DNA of 64,000 nucleotides from Mucilaginibacter terrigena (GTDB lineage Bacteria > Bacteroidota > Bacteroidia > Sphingobacteriales > Sphingobacteriaceae). Below the pieces are notes generated by a model. That model saw only the letters and a list, made by a program, of their open reading frames with translations, was not told the origin of the DNA and did not search any database. Position numbers and translations under genes: made by a program. This document shows, piece by piece, positions 1 to 9,751 of the stretch. The DNA is taken from contig NZ_SEWG01000009.1 of assembly GCF_004168255.1 (NCBI RefSeq), positions 62,001-126,000 on the forward strand. Reading direction: 5' to 3'. How positions within the stretch are numbered: the stretch's first letter is position 1; each line of letters starts with the position of its first letter.

Positions 1-399
1 ACCGATCTTTCCATGATGGCAAGCTGGCCCGAACCTGAGCAATATGGCCTGCGCCCGGTTGCTGCCGTAGCTATCAATAATGTTTGGAGTTCCCTGCGTT
101 TCAAGCCGGAACACCTTGTTAAAAAATCGAACACCAGTAAAGAGGCCATTTCTAAACAAAACGACTACTCCACCTATATCGATGTTGATAAAAAACAAAT
201 AACCCTGCCCCCTTATTTGCAGGAAGCGCTTGCTCACGAGCCCGCCGCGATTGCAACTTACGAAAAGCTGGCGTGGTCGCACCGTAAGGAGTACGTAGTT
301 TGGATATTAAGCGCAAAACAGGAACAAACCAGAGCCAACCGCATAGCCAAAATGATAGAAATGCTGCTGGCGGGTAAGAAAAACCCGGCGGATAAATAA
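1..399 (+). CDS. YdeI/OmpD-associated (OmdA) family protein, 5' end outside window
   Basis: The reading frame is open to the left window edge, so the true start lies upstream; an ATG pair at 13 and 16 is probably internal. The C-terminal half fits the OmdA domain of YdeI-like proteins: an ITLPPYLQ segment, then an 'HRKEYVVWI' helix, an 'AKQEQTRANRI' helix and a lysine-rich tail. Such proteins are small and soluble; a role in bacteriocin protection has been suggested for some, but the biochemical activity is unknown. The first 40 visible residues were not recognised. The gene ends with TAA, and no partner gene follows on the same strand for several kilobases. Confidence 0.65.
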   Translation, partial: TDLSMMASWPEPEQYGLRPVAAVAINNVWSSLRFKPEHLVKKSNTSKEAISKQNDYSTYIDVDKKQITLPPYLQEALAHEPAAIATYEKLAWSHRKEYVVWILSAKQEQTRANRIAKMIEMLLAGKKNPADK

Positions 400-754
400 G
401 CGTCACGCATCAGGTGTCCCACTATTTGTATTAGAAAAAGCTATAATTATGCAATTATTTGATAATCAATTAATTATAAATTGACTTTAGATATTAAAAA
501 GTCAGCTAAAATTATAAATAATTGATATACAGATAATTAATTTTATAAAGAGTGTCCCACTCGTTTCTGAATGGGACAGAATGGGACACCCCTGTACAGC
601 GAAACATCCTGATTATAGTTTATACTTTTAGTACTGTTACTGTAAGTACTTTACTCATTTGTAGTCCCAAAACATTCCATCCTCACCGTCCAATCAAGCG
701 TCTAAGTTTGATTTTTCGTATGATCAGTGTCTATGCTAATGCACTCGTAAGTTT

Positions 755-774
755 CGGGAGCGTGGACGCTCCCG
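755..774. repeat. Perfect GC-rich hairpin
   Basis: An 8-bp stem, CGGGAGCG with CGCTCCCG, closes a 4-base loop. It is followed on the plus strand by TTTGTT, so it could terminate a rightward transcript. It is equally likely to be one more intergenic palindrome of the kind scattered through the window. Confidence 0.6.
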
Positions 775-825
775 TTTGTTACGTTAAGCGTTGACAGTTA
801 AACGGGCGGAGAGACTTTCCCCACG

Positions 826-923
826 CGTCATTGCGAGGTACGAAGCAATCTCCGGATAGAAGGTCGAAACTATGCATGGTCGATAATCACAGTTCTGAGA
901 TTGCTTCGTACCTCGCAATGACG
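826..923. repeat. Palindromic repeat, TCATTGCGAGG family, copy 1
   Basis: Two perfectly complementary 27-base arms (826-852 and 897-923) begin with CGTCATTGCGAGGTACG and flank a 44-base loop. The outer word, GTCATTGCGAG, recurs at the outer ends of the elements at 12353 and 32152. A diverged form (GTCATTTCGAAC or GTCATGCTG) occurs at 38171, 44271 and 59330. The element holds no gene and lies 84 bp beyond the gltD stop. Confidence 0.9.
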
Positions 924-942
924 GCTTTAGAATCCCTGCCCC

Positions 943-980
943 CACAAAAAAACCCTTGCAGAATTAACTGACAAGGGTTT
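943..980 (-). terminator. Terminator of gltBD
   Basis: Read on the minus strand, AAACCCTTG pairs with CAAGGGTTT across a 13-base loop and runs straight into a T tract. It begins 28 bp after the gltD stop codon. Confidence 0.8.
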
Positions 981-1007
981 AGGTATATAACTGACTAACT
1001 ATTATTC

Positions 1008-2489
1008 TTAATAAAAAACCTGTTCAAACTGGTTAACGGCGTCTTTACTTTCCAGGTTGGAGTGGCCCATCAAAAACTCGTCGACTTTACGGGCAGCCTC
1101 GCGGCCTTCTGATATGGCCCAAACCACCAGCGATTGCCCGCGGCGCATATCGCCTGCGGCAAATACTTTGCTTACATTAGTTCGGTAAACACCTTCTTTG
1201 GCTTTTACATTCTTACGCTCGTCAAGCTCAACGCCTAATTGCTCCAGCGTGCCTTCAAACTGCGGGTTTACAAAGCCCATGGCCAGGAATACACGCTGGC
1301 AAGGGATCTCGCGCTCGCTGCCTTCCACTTCGTTGAATTTTATCGGGCGGCCCATCACATCTATCTCCCAGCTTACATCGGTCACTTTAAGGGCCCTAAG
1401 GTTGCCATCAGCATCGCCTAAAAACTCTTTGGTGTTTATACCCCATGAGCGCTCAACGCCTTCCTCGTGCGAGCTGGTAGTCTTTAGCACCATTGGGTAA
1501 GTTGGCCACGGCATATGCGGTGTGCGCTGCTCTGGCGGCTGCACCATCACCTCAAATTGCTTTACAGACCTTGCACCCTGGCGGTTTGATGTGCCCACGC
1601 AATCGCTGCCTGTATCACCGCCGCCAATCACTACTACGTCTTTATCTGTCGCCAGTATATCTTCGCCTTCAACCGCTATGCTGCTAACGCGCTTGTTTTG
1701 TTGCTTCAGAAAGTCCATGGCGAAGTAAACGCCTTTAAATTCCCTGCCCGGGATAGGTAAATTACGCGGAATGGTTGAACCACCTGTTAGTACTACGGCA
1801 TCGTGGTTGCGTACAACTTCATCAACAGCAACATTTTTGCCCACTTCGGCATTGCATTTAAATTCGATACCATCCTCTTCCATGATCTGGATACGGCGGT
1901 CTATCACCCATTTTTCCAGTTTAAAATCGGGGATGCCATAACGCAGCAAACCACCGGGGCGGTCGTCGCGCTCAAATACGGTGACACTGTGGCCCGCCTT
2001 GCTCAATTGCGCGGCGGCGGCCAGCCCTGCCGGGCCCGAACCTATTACAGCTACCTTTTTGCCCGATTTTATCAGCGGGGCAACAGGTTTAACCATGTTT
2101 TTTGAGTAGGCAACCTCTATGATATGTTTCTCAATTTCCTCGATAGCTACAGGGGGCTTGTTGATACCTAACACGCATGCAGATTCGCAAGGTGCAGGGC
2201 AAATGCGGCCGGTAAACTCCGGGAAGTTATTTGTTGACGATAGGATCTGGTACGCTTCGTCCCAGTTTTTGCGATACACTGCATCGTTAAACTCCGGTAT
2301 CACATTACCAAGCGGGCAACCCGAATGGCAAAACGGGATTCCGCAGTTCATGCAGCGTGCCGATTGCTGGTTTAGCTTTTCATCAGTGTACAAACCAACA
2401 AACTCATTATAGTTTTTAACCCTTTCGGCAACAGGTGTTTTAGCGGGGAGTTCCCTGTTAAATTCCTGAAATCCTGTAACTTTTCCCAT
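1008..2489 (-). CDS. gltD: Glutamate synthase (NADPH) small subunit
   Basis: This is the FAD/NADPH-binding beta subunit of glutamate synthase. It passes electrons from NADPH to the large subunit, which makes glutamate from 2-oxoglutarate and glutamine in the cytoplasm. The 493-residue length is normal. The N-terminal Fe-S region shows two cysteine groups (C46, C49, C54, C58 and C97, C101, C105). The FAD-binding GxGxxG lies at about residues 150-155 (IGSGPAG), a second nucleotide-binding GGGDTG near 287, and the AAGDMRRGQS motif that closes the FAD site near 450. It lies 7 bp downstream of gltB in the same operon and is followed by a clear terminator. Confidence 0.96.
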   Translation of the reverse strand: MGKVTGFQEFNRELPAKTPVAERVKNYNEFVGLYTDEKLNQQSARCMNCGIPFCHSGCPLGNVIPEFNDAVYRKNWDEAYQILSSTNNFPEFTGRICPAPCESACVLGINKPPVAIEEIEKHIIEVAYSKNMVKPVAPLIKSGKKVAVIGSGPAGLAAAAQLSKAGHSVTVFERDDRPGGLLRYGIPDFKLEKWVIDRRIQIMEEDGIEFKCNAEVGKNVAVDEVVRNHDAVVLTGGSTIPRNLPIPGREFKGVYFAMDFLKQQNKRVSSIAVEGEDILATDKDVVVIGGGDTGSDCVGTSNRQGARSVKQFEVMVQPPEQRTPHMPWPTYPMVLKTTSSHEEGVERSWGINTKEFLGDADGNLRALKVTDVSWEIDVMGRPIKFNEVEGSEREIPCQRVFLAMGFVNPQFEGTLEQLGVELDERKNVKAKEGVYRTNVSKVFAAGDMRRGQSLVVWAISEGREAARKVDEFLMGHSNLESKDAVNQFEQVFY

Positions 2490-2496
2490 TATGATA

Positions 2497-5400
2497 TTAG
2501 CTTACGGTTTGATATTCTAATTTTTCTAACACTTTCTTGTACTCCTTAGGGAATACTTTTACAAATTGCGATGAAGCCTTACCCCAGTTTTTGAGGATGC
2601 CCTGAGCAACCTTACTGCCGGTTAAGTTGATATGTTTCTTCAGCAAAGTGGTTATCTGTTCTTCATCTTTTAACGATAGCGGGTCAAGGTCAACCATTTC
2701 GGTATTGCAATTATCTGCAAAGGTGCCGTTAGGGTTGTAGATCCAGGCTATACCACCACTCATACCCGCCGCGAAGTTCCTTCCTGTTTCGCCAAGTATC
2801 AGCGCGCGGCCACCGGTCATGTACTCGCAGCCGTGGTCGCCAATACCTTCTACAACTGTTGTAGCGCCCGAGTTACGCACCGCGAAACGCTCGCCTGCCA
2901 TACCGCGTACAAATAGTTCGCCGCTGGTTGCGCCATACAAGGCTACGTTACCAATGATGATATTATCCTCGGGTTTAAAGGTTGCATTTGCTGCCGGGTA
3001 AATAGCCAGCTGCGCGCCCGATAGGCCTTTGCCTACATAATCGTTCGCTTCGCCTTCCAGCTCAAATGAGATGCCTTTGGTAGTGAACGCGCCAAAGCTT
3101 TGGCCTGCCGATCCCTTAAATTTATAGTTGATGGTATTATCAGGCAAGCCTGCCGAACCATAGATCTTCGAGATCTCGTTGGATAGCAGCGTACCGATGG
3201 TACGGTTAACGTTGATCACATCAAACGTTGCAAATACCGGCGTTTTATCTTCCAGCGCTACTTTAGCCTGTTTCAGCAATTCCCAATCGATAATGGCATC
3301 CATACCGTGGTCTTGCTTTTCGCTGTTATAAAGCGTTGTGCCTTTGGTAACAGTTACCGGGTGCAGCATGCCGCTCAGGTCTATCTTTTTGGCTTTCCAG
3401 TTTTGCAGGCCATCTTTAACCTTCAGGAACTGCACACGGCCAACCATTTCGTTAATGGTACGGAAACCAAGCTCGGCCATTATCTCGCGCATCTCCTCGG
3501 CCATAAAGCGGAACAGGTTTACTACATGATCGGGGCTGCCGCTAAACAACTTCCTTAATTCAGGGTCTTGCGTGGCAACACCTACCGGGCAGGTGTTCAA
3601 ATGGCATTTACGCATCATGATACAGCCGCCTGCAACAAGGGCTGCGGTGGCAACGCCCCATTCTTCGGCACCCATCAGGGTAGCTATGGCTAAATCGCGG
3701 CCGGTTTTTAACTGCCCGTCGGTCTGCAATACTACGCGGCTGCGTAGTTTGTTGCGCACCAGCGTTTGGTGTGCTTCGGCAAGGCCAAGTTCCCAGGGCA
3801 GGCCCGCGTGTTTGATAGAGCTTATAGGCGATGCGCCTGTACCGCCGTCGTACCCGGCAATCAAAATAACATCCGCGTGTGCTTTGGCAACACCCGCCGC
3901 TATGGTGCCTACCCCTGCTTTTGATACCAATTTAACGTTGATACGTGCGGCACGGTTAGCGTTCTTCAGATCGAAAATTAGCTGCGCCAGGTCCTCGATA
4001 GAATAAATATCATGGTGCGGCGGCGGCGATATTAAACCTACCCCCGGTGTAGAGTGGCGGGTTTTGGCAATCCAGTCGTCAACCTTATGGCCCGGCAGTT
4101 GCCCGCCTTCGCCCGGTTTTGCACCCTGTGCCATTTTTATCTGCAGTTCATCGGCATTGGTAAGGTAATTGGAAGTTACCCCAAAACGTGCCGAAGCAAC
4201 CTGCTTGATAGCCGACCGCATCGAGTCGCCGTTTGGCAATTTATCGTAGCGCATTTCGTCCTCGCCGCCTTCGCCGGTATTACTTTTGCCGCCAATGCGG
4301 TTCATGGCAATAGCCATGGTGCTGTGCGCCTCGTGCGAGATAGAACCGAACGACATGGCACCTGTTGCAAAGCGGGTCATGATGTTTTCTGCCGGTTCAA
4401 CTTCGTCAATACTGATGGCTTCGCGATGGTGGGCAAAATCCAGCAGGCCACGTATAGTGAAGTGCTTTTCGGTTTGTTCGTTTATCGCGTTAGCATAATT
4501 TTTATAAACCTGGTAGCTGTTGCTGCGGGTTGCATGCTGTAGCAGGTGTACCGTGGTTGGGTTAAACAAGTGGGCTTCACCGCGGCGTTTCCACTGGTAA
4601 ATACCACCCTCGGGTAGTAAGTGGCCTTCGCTTTTAGGGCTGTTAAAGCCTATTTTGTGTTTGCAAAGCGATTCGCGCGCAATTTCATCGAGGCCTAAAC
4701 CGCCTATGCGGGTTACCGCGCCGCTGAAGTAACGGTCTACTACAGAACTGTTAAGCCCCAGGATCTCGAACACCTGCGAACCGTGGTACGATTGCAGGGT
4801 GGAGATACCCATTTTGGAGAAGATCTTCAGCAAGCCGTCGTTAACCGACTTTACATAGTTTTTATAAAGCGATTTGATATCCAGGCTGGTTTCTAACTGC
4901 CCGTTGTTCTTTAACGTTTCGATAGTAGACAGCGCCAGGTATGGGTTAATGGCGGTGGCGCCAAAAGCTAACAAAGTGGCAAAGTGGTGTACTTCCCAAA
5001 CGTCGCCGGTTTCGGCAACAATACCTACCGCGCCGCGGCGGCCTTTTTTAATTAAATGGTGATGCACAGCAGATACAGCCAAAAGCATCGGGATTGGCGC
5101 ATGCTCAGAGTCGATAGCACGGTCGCTCAATATCAATACCTCAAAACCATCATCAACGGCATCCTCGGCATAGCGGCAAAGCCTGGCAATACCTTTTTCA
5201 AGCGACCCGGCGTTGCCATCGGCATTGTAATAAGTTTGCAGTGTTTTGGCGTGGAACAAACCGGTATCAATCGAACGCAGTTTCTCTAACTGGTGGTTCT
5301 TTAATATCGGGTGGTTTAGCACAACGCAATGGCAGTGCATTTTATCCTCGTCCAGCAGGTTGCCGTTGTTACCTATAAAGGTAGCCAGGCTCATTACCAA

Positions 5401-7020
5401 ACGCTCGCGGATAGGGTCTATCGGGGGGTTGGTAACCTGGGCGAAGAATTGCTTAAAGTAGCTGGACAGGTGCTGCGGCTTATCAGAAAGGATAGCCAAA
5501 GGCACATCCGTACCCATCGATCCTATTGGCTCTTTACCATCCAAAGCCATTGGCTTTATAATGGTATCGATATCCTCGCGGCTGTAGCCAAATACCTGCT
5601 GGTAACGGTAAACCGCATCGGCGCTAAGGCTGGCGAACGATAAACGCGGCTCGGCCAGTTCGCCCAGGCGAATTTTATAATTATCCAGCCAGGTGCCGTA
5701 GGGCTGCTGGCCGCTAATTTCTTTCTTAATTTCATCATCAGTGATGATACGGCCCTTTTCGGTATCTATCAGCAGCATTTTACCGGGCTGCAGGCGGCCT
5801 TTTCTAACTACTGTGCTTTCGTCAATGGTAAGTGTACCGGCCTCAGATGCGGCGATAACGCGGCCATCGTTGGTGATTACATAGCGCAGCGGGCGCAGGC
5901 CGTTACGATCGAGCACGGCACCTACAATTTTACCATCGGTAAATGATATAGCAGCCGGGCCGTCCCAGGGTTCCATCAGGGTAGCATGGTATTCGTAAAA
6001 CGCCTTTTTAACAGGGTCCATTTGCTCGTTGCCATCCCATGCCTCGGGGATCAGCATCATCATTACATGCGGCAGCGAGCGGCCGGTGTGCAATAAGATC
6101 TCGATAATGTTATCCAGACATGCCGAATCTGACTGGTTGTTATCGATAACCGGCAGCAGCATCTCCATTTCCTCGTTAGTGAAGTATGCCGATGCAAATG
6201 ATTTTAAGCCCGAATAAAACCAGTTAAGGTTACCGGTAAGGGTATTTATCTCGCCGTTGTGCGCAATTAAGCGGAACGGTTGTGCCAGTTTCCACGATGG
6301 GAAAGTATTGGTAGAGAAACGCGAGTGGATGACCGCGAAACCCGAAGCCAGGCGCGGATCTGCCAGGTCTGTAAAGTATTTACGCAGCTGGTAAGTGGTA
6401 ACCTGCCCCTTGTAAATAATGGTACGGCAGCTTAACGATGTAAAGTAAAAATGTTCTGCCGCGGCCGGGATAGTTTCGGTAACGGTTTTGTTTATATAGC
6501 GGCGTAAAACGTAAAGTTTACGCTCAAAATCATCGGTATTGGTAATGGTATGCGGGCGGGCTATAAACAGTTGTTCGCTGTCGGGCTCGGCCTGGCGGGC
6601 GGTTTCGCCAATGGCCGATGAATCTACCGTTAGCTTACGGTAACCCAGTATATGCAGGCCCAGTTTTTCAACCGCGGCAGCAATAATTTTGCGGCTTGCC
6701 TTTTTTAAGGCCGACTCTTTCGGGAAAAATATCATCCCCACCCCGTATTCGCCGGGCTCAGGTAAGCTTATCTCCAGATCCGAGCATTCTTCCATCAAAA
6801 ATTCATGAGGAAGCTGAATCAAGATACCTGCGCCATCGCCGGTTTCGGGGTCACAGCCGCATGCGCCGCGGTGCTCCATGTTCTCCAGCATGGTTAATGC
6901 ATCGTCAATAATATGGTTAGATTTATGACCGTTAATATTGGTTATAAACCCTGTTCCGCAGGAATCGTGCTCAAATTCCGACCTGTACAGGCCCTGCTGG
7001 TTGCCATCTGTTTGATCCAT
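2497..7020 (-). CDS. gltB: Glutamate synthase large subunit
   Basis: This is the alpha subunit of glutamate synthase (GOGAT), which with glutamine synthetase assimilates ammonia. The 1507-residue protein starts with a 20-residue propeptide. Cys21 (in HDSCGTGF) should become the N-terminal nucleophile of the class II amidotransferase domain after cleavage. Next come the central domain and the FMN-binding synthase barrel with MSFGSISHEAH and GEGGEDE segments. The Fe-S cysteines are in CIMMRKCHLNTCPVG, and the C-terminal beta-helix (GXXG) domain ends the protein. It is the first gene of the gltBD operon. The 250 bp upstream (7021-7270), shared with a divergent phosphatase gene, are AT-rich and probably hold the promoters. 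Confidence 0.97.
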   Translation of the reverse strand: MDQTDGNQQGLYRSEFEHDSCGTGFITNINGHKSNHIIDDALTMLENMEHRGACGCDPETGDGAGILIQLPHEFLMEECSDLEISLPEPGEYGVGMIFFPKESALKKASRKIIAAAVEKLGLHILGYRKLTVDSSAIGETARQAEPDSEQLFIARPHTITNTDDFERKLYVLRRYINKTVTETIPAAAEHFYFTSLSCRTIIYKGQVTTYQLRKYFTDLADPRLASGFAVIHSRFSTNTFPSWKLAQPFRLIAHNGEINTLTGNLNWFYSGLKSFASAYFTNEEMEMLLPVIDNNQSDSACLDNIIEILLHTGRSLPHVMMMLIPEAWDGNEQMDPVKKAFYEYHATLMEPWDGPAAISFTDGKIVGAVLDRNGLRPLRYVITNDGRVIAASEAGTLTIDESTVVRKGRLQPGKMLLIDTEKGRIITDDEIKKEISGQQPYGTWLDNYKIRLGELAEPRLSFASLSADAVYRYQQVFGYSREDIDTIIKPMALDGKEPIGSMGTDVPLAILSDKPQHLSSYFKQFFAQVTNPPIDPIRERLVMSLATFIGNNGNLLDEDKMHCHCVVLNHPILKNHQLEKLRSIDTGLFHAKTLQTYYNADGNAGSLEKGIARLCRYAEDAVDDGFEVLILSDRAIDSEHAPIPMLLAVSAVHHHLIKKGRRGAVGIVAETGDVWEVHHFATLLAFGATAINPYLALSTIETLKNNGQLETSLDIKSLYKNYVKSVNDGLLKIFSKMGISTLQSYHGSQVFEILGLNSSVVDRYFSGAVTRIGGLGLDEIARESLCKHKIGFNSPKSEGHLLPEGGIYQWKRRGEAHLFNPTTVHLLQHATRSNSYQVYKNYANAINEQTEKHFTIRGLLDFAHHREAISIDEVEPAENIMTRFATGAMSFGSISHEAHSTMAIAMNRIGGKSNTGEGGEDEMRYDKLPNGDSMRSAIKQVASARFGVTSNYLTNADELQIKMAQGAKPGEGGQLPGHKVDDWIAKTRHSTPGVGLISPPPHHDIYSIEDLAQLIFDLKNANRAARINVKLVSKAGVGTIAAGVAKAHADVILIAGYDGGTGASPISSIKHAGLPWELGLAEAHQTLVRNKLRSRVVLQTDGQLKTGRDLAIATLMGAEEWGVATAALVAGGCIMMRKCHLNTCPVGVATQDPELRKLFSGSPDHVVNLFRFMAEEMREIMAELGFRTINEMVGRVQFLKVKDGLQNWKAKKIDLSGMLHPVTVTKGTTLYNSEKQDHGMDAIIDWELLKQAKVALEDKTPVFATFDVINVNRTIGTLLSNEISKIYGSAGLPDNTINYKFKGSAGQSFGAFTTKGISFELEGEANDYVGKGLSGAQLAIYPAANATFKPEDNIIIGNVALYGATSGELFVRGMAGERFAVRNSGATTVVEGIGDHGCEYMTGGRALILGETGRNFAAGMSGGIAWIYNPNGTFADNCNTEMVDLDPLSLKDEEQITTLLKKHINLTGSKVAQGILKNWGKASSQFVKVFPKEYKKVLEKLEYQTVS

Positions 7021-7235
7021 TCTTTTATCCGCTTTTTAGTGACGCGGGTAATAACGAAATTAACAAATTTCAATATTTTTATAAAATCGCTATTAATTTT
7101 TTCAAAATTGTTAAAACAAGAACCTTTTGTTACAAAAAAATTATAATTTAGGCGATAATATTGGTTTATTTATATGAATTTAATAATTATTAACGTTAAT
7201 TTAATATGCACACATAGCAAATTGACGCATTAAAC

Positions 7236-7243
7236 TAATTTTG
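7236..7243 (+). promoter_or_regulatory. Bacteroidota -7-like box before the GmhB-like gene
   Basis: TAATTTTG matches TAnnTTTG and would place transcription start about 20 bp before the ATG at 7271. No TTTG box was found at the expected distance upstream, so this is a weak call. Confidence 0.35.
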
Positions 7244-7270
7244 CCAAAATTGACTTACACCATATAATAT

Positions 7271-7762
7271 ATGCCCGAAAAAATTAAAGCAGTATTTTTA
7301 GATCGCGATGGCGTTTTAAACAAAGAAATGGGCGATTACGTATGCCGCCTGGAAGATTTTCATGTGCTGGATAATTTTGCCGCGCTTAAAGAACTGCAGG
7401 ACCGCGGCTACCTTCTTTTAGTGGCTACCAACCAGGGCGGTTTGGCCAAAGGCTGGTATGATGAAACCGAACTTGGTAAAATGCATGCCCACCTAAAACA
7501 GGTGTATCGCGACCATGGCGTAGAGATAACCGACTTTTTTTACTGCCCCCACCATCCCAACTTTACCGGCGACTGCGACTGCCGCAAACCAAAGCCGGGT
7601 TTGTTGTTGCAGGGCATCGAAAAATACAATATCGACCCGGCAAGATCATACTTTATTGGCGACCGCGAGCGGGATGTAGAGGCAGGTACAGCCGCAGGTG
7701 TAAAAGGTATTTTAATTGACAGCGACCAGCCGATAAGCACTATTTTAAATTTGATCGACTAA
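7271..7762 (+). CDS. HAD-family phosphatase, GmhB-like (heptose 1,7-bisphosphate 7-phosphatase)
   Basis: This is a cytoplasmic HAD-IIIA phosphatase of 163 residues. The nucleophile motif FLDRDGVLN places Asp11 and Asp13 in the active site; VATNQGG is motif II, and GDRERDVEAG carries the Mg-binding acid. A zinc loop (C92, H94 or H95, C102, C104 in CPHH...CDCRKP) is typical of GmhB, which dephosphorylates D-glycero-D-manno-heptose 1,7-bisphosphate for LPS core or S-layer sugar synthesis. No other heptose genes are nearby, so the substrate is inferred from family. It is followed after 7 bp by a secreted protein gene. Confidence 0.85.
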   Translation: MPEKIKAVFLDRDGVLNKEMGDYVCRLEDFHVLDNFAALKELQDRGYLLLVATNQGGLAKGWYDETELGKMHAHLKQVYRDHGVEITDFFYCPHHPNFTGDCDCRKPKPGLLLQGIEKYNIDPARSYFIGDRERDVEAGTAAGVKGILIDSDQPISTILNLID

Positions 7763-7769
7763 TATCAAA

Positions 7770-8204
7770 ATGAAAAAACTCTTTATTATCATCCTACTTT
7801 TTGCGGCCGGTATCAGTAACAAAACATTTGCCCAGGGTGATAACGCGCAGGCCAGGCAACAGCTTCATAGCTTTAAAATTAAGGCAAAGCTAAACCCCGA
7901 AACAGGAGAGGTTAATTATCGCGGTTTATCAAAACCCGAACTGCAGCCCAAACTAAACAGCCTGCTAAACGTTGTTGCTGATGACTTTATTAAAATATCA
8001 GGCGACGGGGTTTCGTCAGATAAATTTGAGGATTATGTAAGGATCGGGTTAACCCGGTTCGGGCCTTATTATGCCGACCTTGATTTAGAGGACAAAAAAC
8101 GCATTTGTGCTTATTTTACAGAACTGATGGAGGATGTAAACCTCGAAAGCCCTGATGCCATATTAACCAACTGGATAAATGGTTATGACCCTGCCGTAAA
8201 ATAG
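7770..8204 (+). CDS. Secreted protein, probable DUF4844
   Basis: The 144-residue product begins with a clear signal peptide (MKKLFIIILLFAAG, cut after FAQ). The mature part has no membrane segment, cysteine cluster or catalytic motif that I recognise. Its pattern fits my memory of DUF4844: an N-terminal QLHSFKIKAK helix, a 'FGPYYADLDLEDKKRICAYF' segment and a C-terminal NWINGY. That family is of unknown function. The gene follows the phosphatase after 7 bp and precedes a membrane glycosyltransferase-like gene by 11 bp, so the three probably share a transcript. Confidence 0.6.
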   Translation: MKKLFIIILLFAAGISNKTFAQGDNAQARQQLHSFKIKAKLNPETGEVNYRGLSKPELQPKLNSLLNVVADDFIKISGDGVSSDKFEDYVRIGLTRFGPYYADLDLEDKKRICAYFTELMEDVNLESPDAILTNWINGYDPAVK

Positions 8205-8215
8205 ATTGTTAATTG

Positions 8216-9751
8216 ATGCAGATACCTGACAAATTAAAAAACTACGACACGCTGCTGTTTGCGGCAATTGCCGCTTTTGCTATATACACTTTTTGCAGCT
8301 ACAGCGGAATAGGCATATCGCCCGATTCCATCATGTACACCAGCGCGGCCCGTAGTTTTGTAGCTAACGGTACCCTGCTTACTTTTAACCACATCCCTAT
8401 TGTTGATTTCCCGGTATTTTATCCACTGTTTTTAGGTATCATCAGCTTTATAACGCGGGTAGACCCGGTGGCCTTTGGCGCTACACTAAACATGATACTG
8501 TTTGCCACGCTGATATACACCAGCGGGTGGATCATGTCGCGCTTTGTGCCCTCATCGCGCATATATAAATGGCTGGTGCTGGCGGCTATCATCTTAAATC
8601 CCGGTTTGCTGCAGGTGTACTCCTACCTGTGGTCCGAGACGCTGTTCATCCTGGAGGCGCTGTTCTTCCTCATCGTTTTCCGCAAATACATGTTAACCTA
8701 TGCCGGTAAATGGCTGGTGTTTGCCGCGATTATTGCGGCCGTAGCCTGCATAACCCGTTATGCCGCGGTAACCATTGTAGGTACAGGCGGTTTGTTATTA
8801 TTGTTAGACAGGAAACTCCCCATCAGGAAAAAGATAGGGCATATATTAATATATGGCGTTATCTGTATATCGCTGCTGGTGGCCAACCTAACATTCAACG
8901 CTTTGCATACGGGCACGGTAACCGGTCCGCGCGAGCCTTCAATCACATCCTTTGGCAAAAACCTGTTCTATTTTGGCTCGGTGTTTTGCGAGTGGATGGG
9001 GATGACGCCCAACATGTACACCTTAGTAGCATTGCCGCTTGCCATAATTATACTGGCAGGTTTTATAGCCGCCCTTGCATTTAATTTTACCCGCCGCAAG
9101 TTGGATAGTTTTGAGAACCTGGCTATCACCTTCGCGCTGGTTTATGGGCTGTTTATTGTGCTGTCGTCTACCTTTTCGCGGTACGAGCGCATTAACCCGC
9201 GCTTATTATCGCCCATGTATATACCGGCTTTGTGGGGTTACACCAGTTGGGGCCTGTTGCTTTTAAAACGCATCAGGCTTAAAAATATGCGTATTACCGT
9301 AGCTACGCTGTTTATATTGATGATGCTGGGTTATATCACCAAAATTTACCTGGTTGATAAAAAGCGATACGATGAGCAAATTGCCGACGATTACGGGAAC
9401 CCCGGCTACACCGATGACGGGTGGATGGAATCGGAATTTGCCAATTACCTGCGTCATATAGATAAAAGCATTTTCGACCCCAGGGTTACCATTTACTCTG
9501 ATGCGCACGAAGCAGTTTACTTCTTTTCGGGCATGTCGTCATACCTTGTTCCGCATAAATTCTTCAAAAAGGATGTAGAAAAATTTTATAAGATAAAACG
9601 CTTCTACCTCATCTGGTTCAATAACCTTGAGAACAAAGAACTTATTAATATCAAGGATATTGAAAAGGTAAAAAAACTAAAAGTGATAAAGCAGTTTGAA
9701 GAGGGTGCTATTTATGAGTATGAGGGGGAAGATGGTCTGAACTCGAATTAA
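8216..9751 (+). CDS. Integral membrane protein, GT39/ArnT-like
   Basis: This 511-residue polytopic protein has about ten to twelve hydrophobic segments up to residue 390 and a soluble C-terminal tail. A short acidic patch follows the first segment (GIGISPDSIMYTSAARSF), and FSRYERINPRLLSPMYIP lies in a late loop. This layout resembles GT-C fold enzymes of the PMT/ArnT class, which move sugars from polyprenyl phosphate on the outer face of the inner membrane; acceptor and sugar are unknown. I start it at ATG 8216 rather than the TTG just before. Its last codons overlap the left arm of a palindromic repeat. Confidence 0.55.
   Translation: MQIPDKLKNYDTLLFAAIAAFAIYTFCSYSGIGISPDSIMYTSAARSFVANGTLLTFNHIPIVDFPVFYPLFLGIISFITRVDPVAFGATLNMILFATLIYTSGWIMSRFVPSSRIYKWLVLAAIILNPGLLQVYSYLWSETLFILEALFFLIVFRKYMLTYAGKWLVFAAIIAAVACITRYAAVTIVGTGGLLLLLDRKLPIRKKIGHILIYGVICISLLVANLTFNALHTGTVTGPREPSITSFGKNLFYFGSVFCEWMGMTPNMYTLVALPLAIIILAGFIAALAFNFTRRKLDSFENLAITFALVYGLFIVLSSTFSRYERINPRLLSPMYIPALWGYTSWGLLLLKRIRLKNMRITVATLFILMMLGYITKIYLVDKKRYDEQIADDYGNPGYTDDGWMESEFANYLRHIDKSIFDPRVTIYSDAHEAVYFFSGMSSYLVPHKFFKKDVEKFYKIKRFYLIWFNNLENKELINIKDIEKVKKLKVIKQFEEGAIYEYEGEDGLNSN

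Larger units (their letters stand above)
400..1007. other. Gene-free, AT-rich intergenic stretch
   Basis: I see no convincing gene here. The stretch 430-550 is strongly AT-rich. It is bracketed by copies of GTGTCCCAC at 414-422 and 552-560, with the inverted form TGGGACAC at 582-589 and a near copy TGGGACAG at 572-579. Downstream are a short GC-rich hairpin (755-774), a long palindromic repeat (826-923) and the gltD terminator (943-980). An 80-codon frame starting with GTG at 552 crosses the motif copies and the hairpin and has no recognisable protein features. Confidence 0.6.

Noticed and set aside
552..794. An 80-codon frame starting with GTG in the gap before gltD
   Set aside because: It begins inside a repeated GTGTCCCAC motif, runs through a hairpin, and shows no domain, signal peptide or sensible ribosome site.
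3572..4542. Long frames on the plus strand opposite gltB
   Set aside because: They are antisense shadows of a highly conserved gene with strong codon bias; gltB motifs explain the sequence fully.
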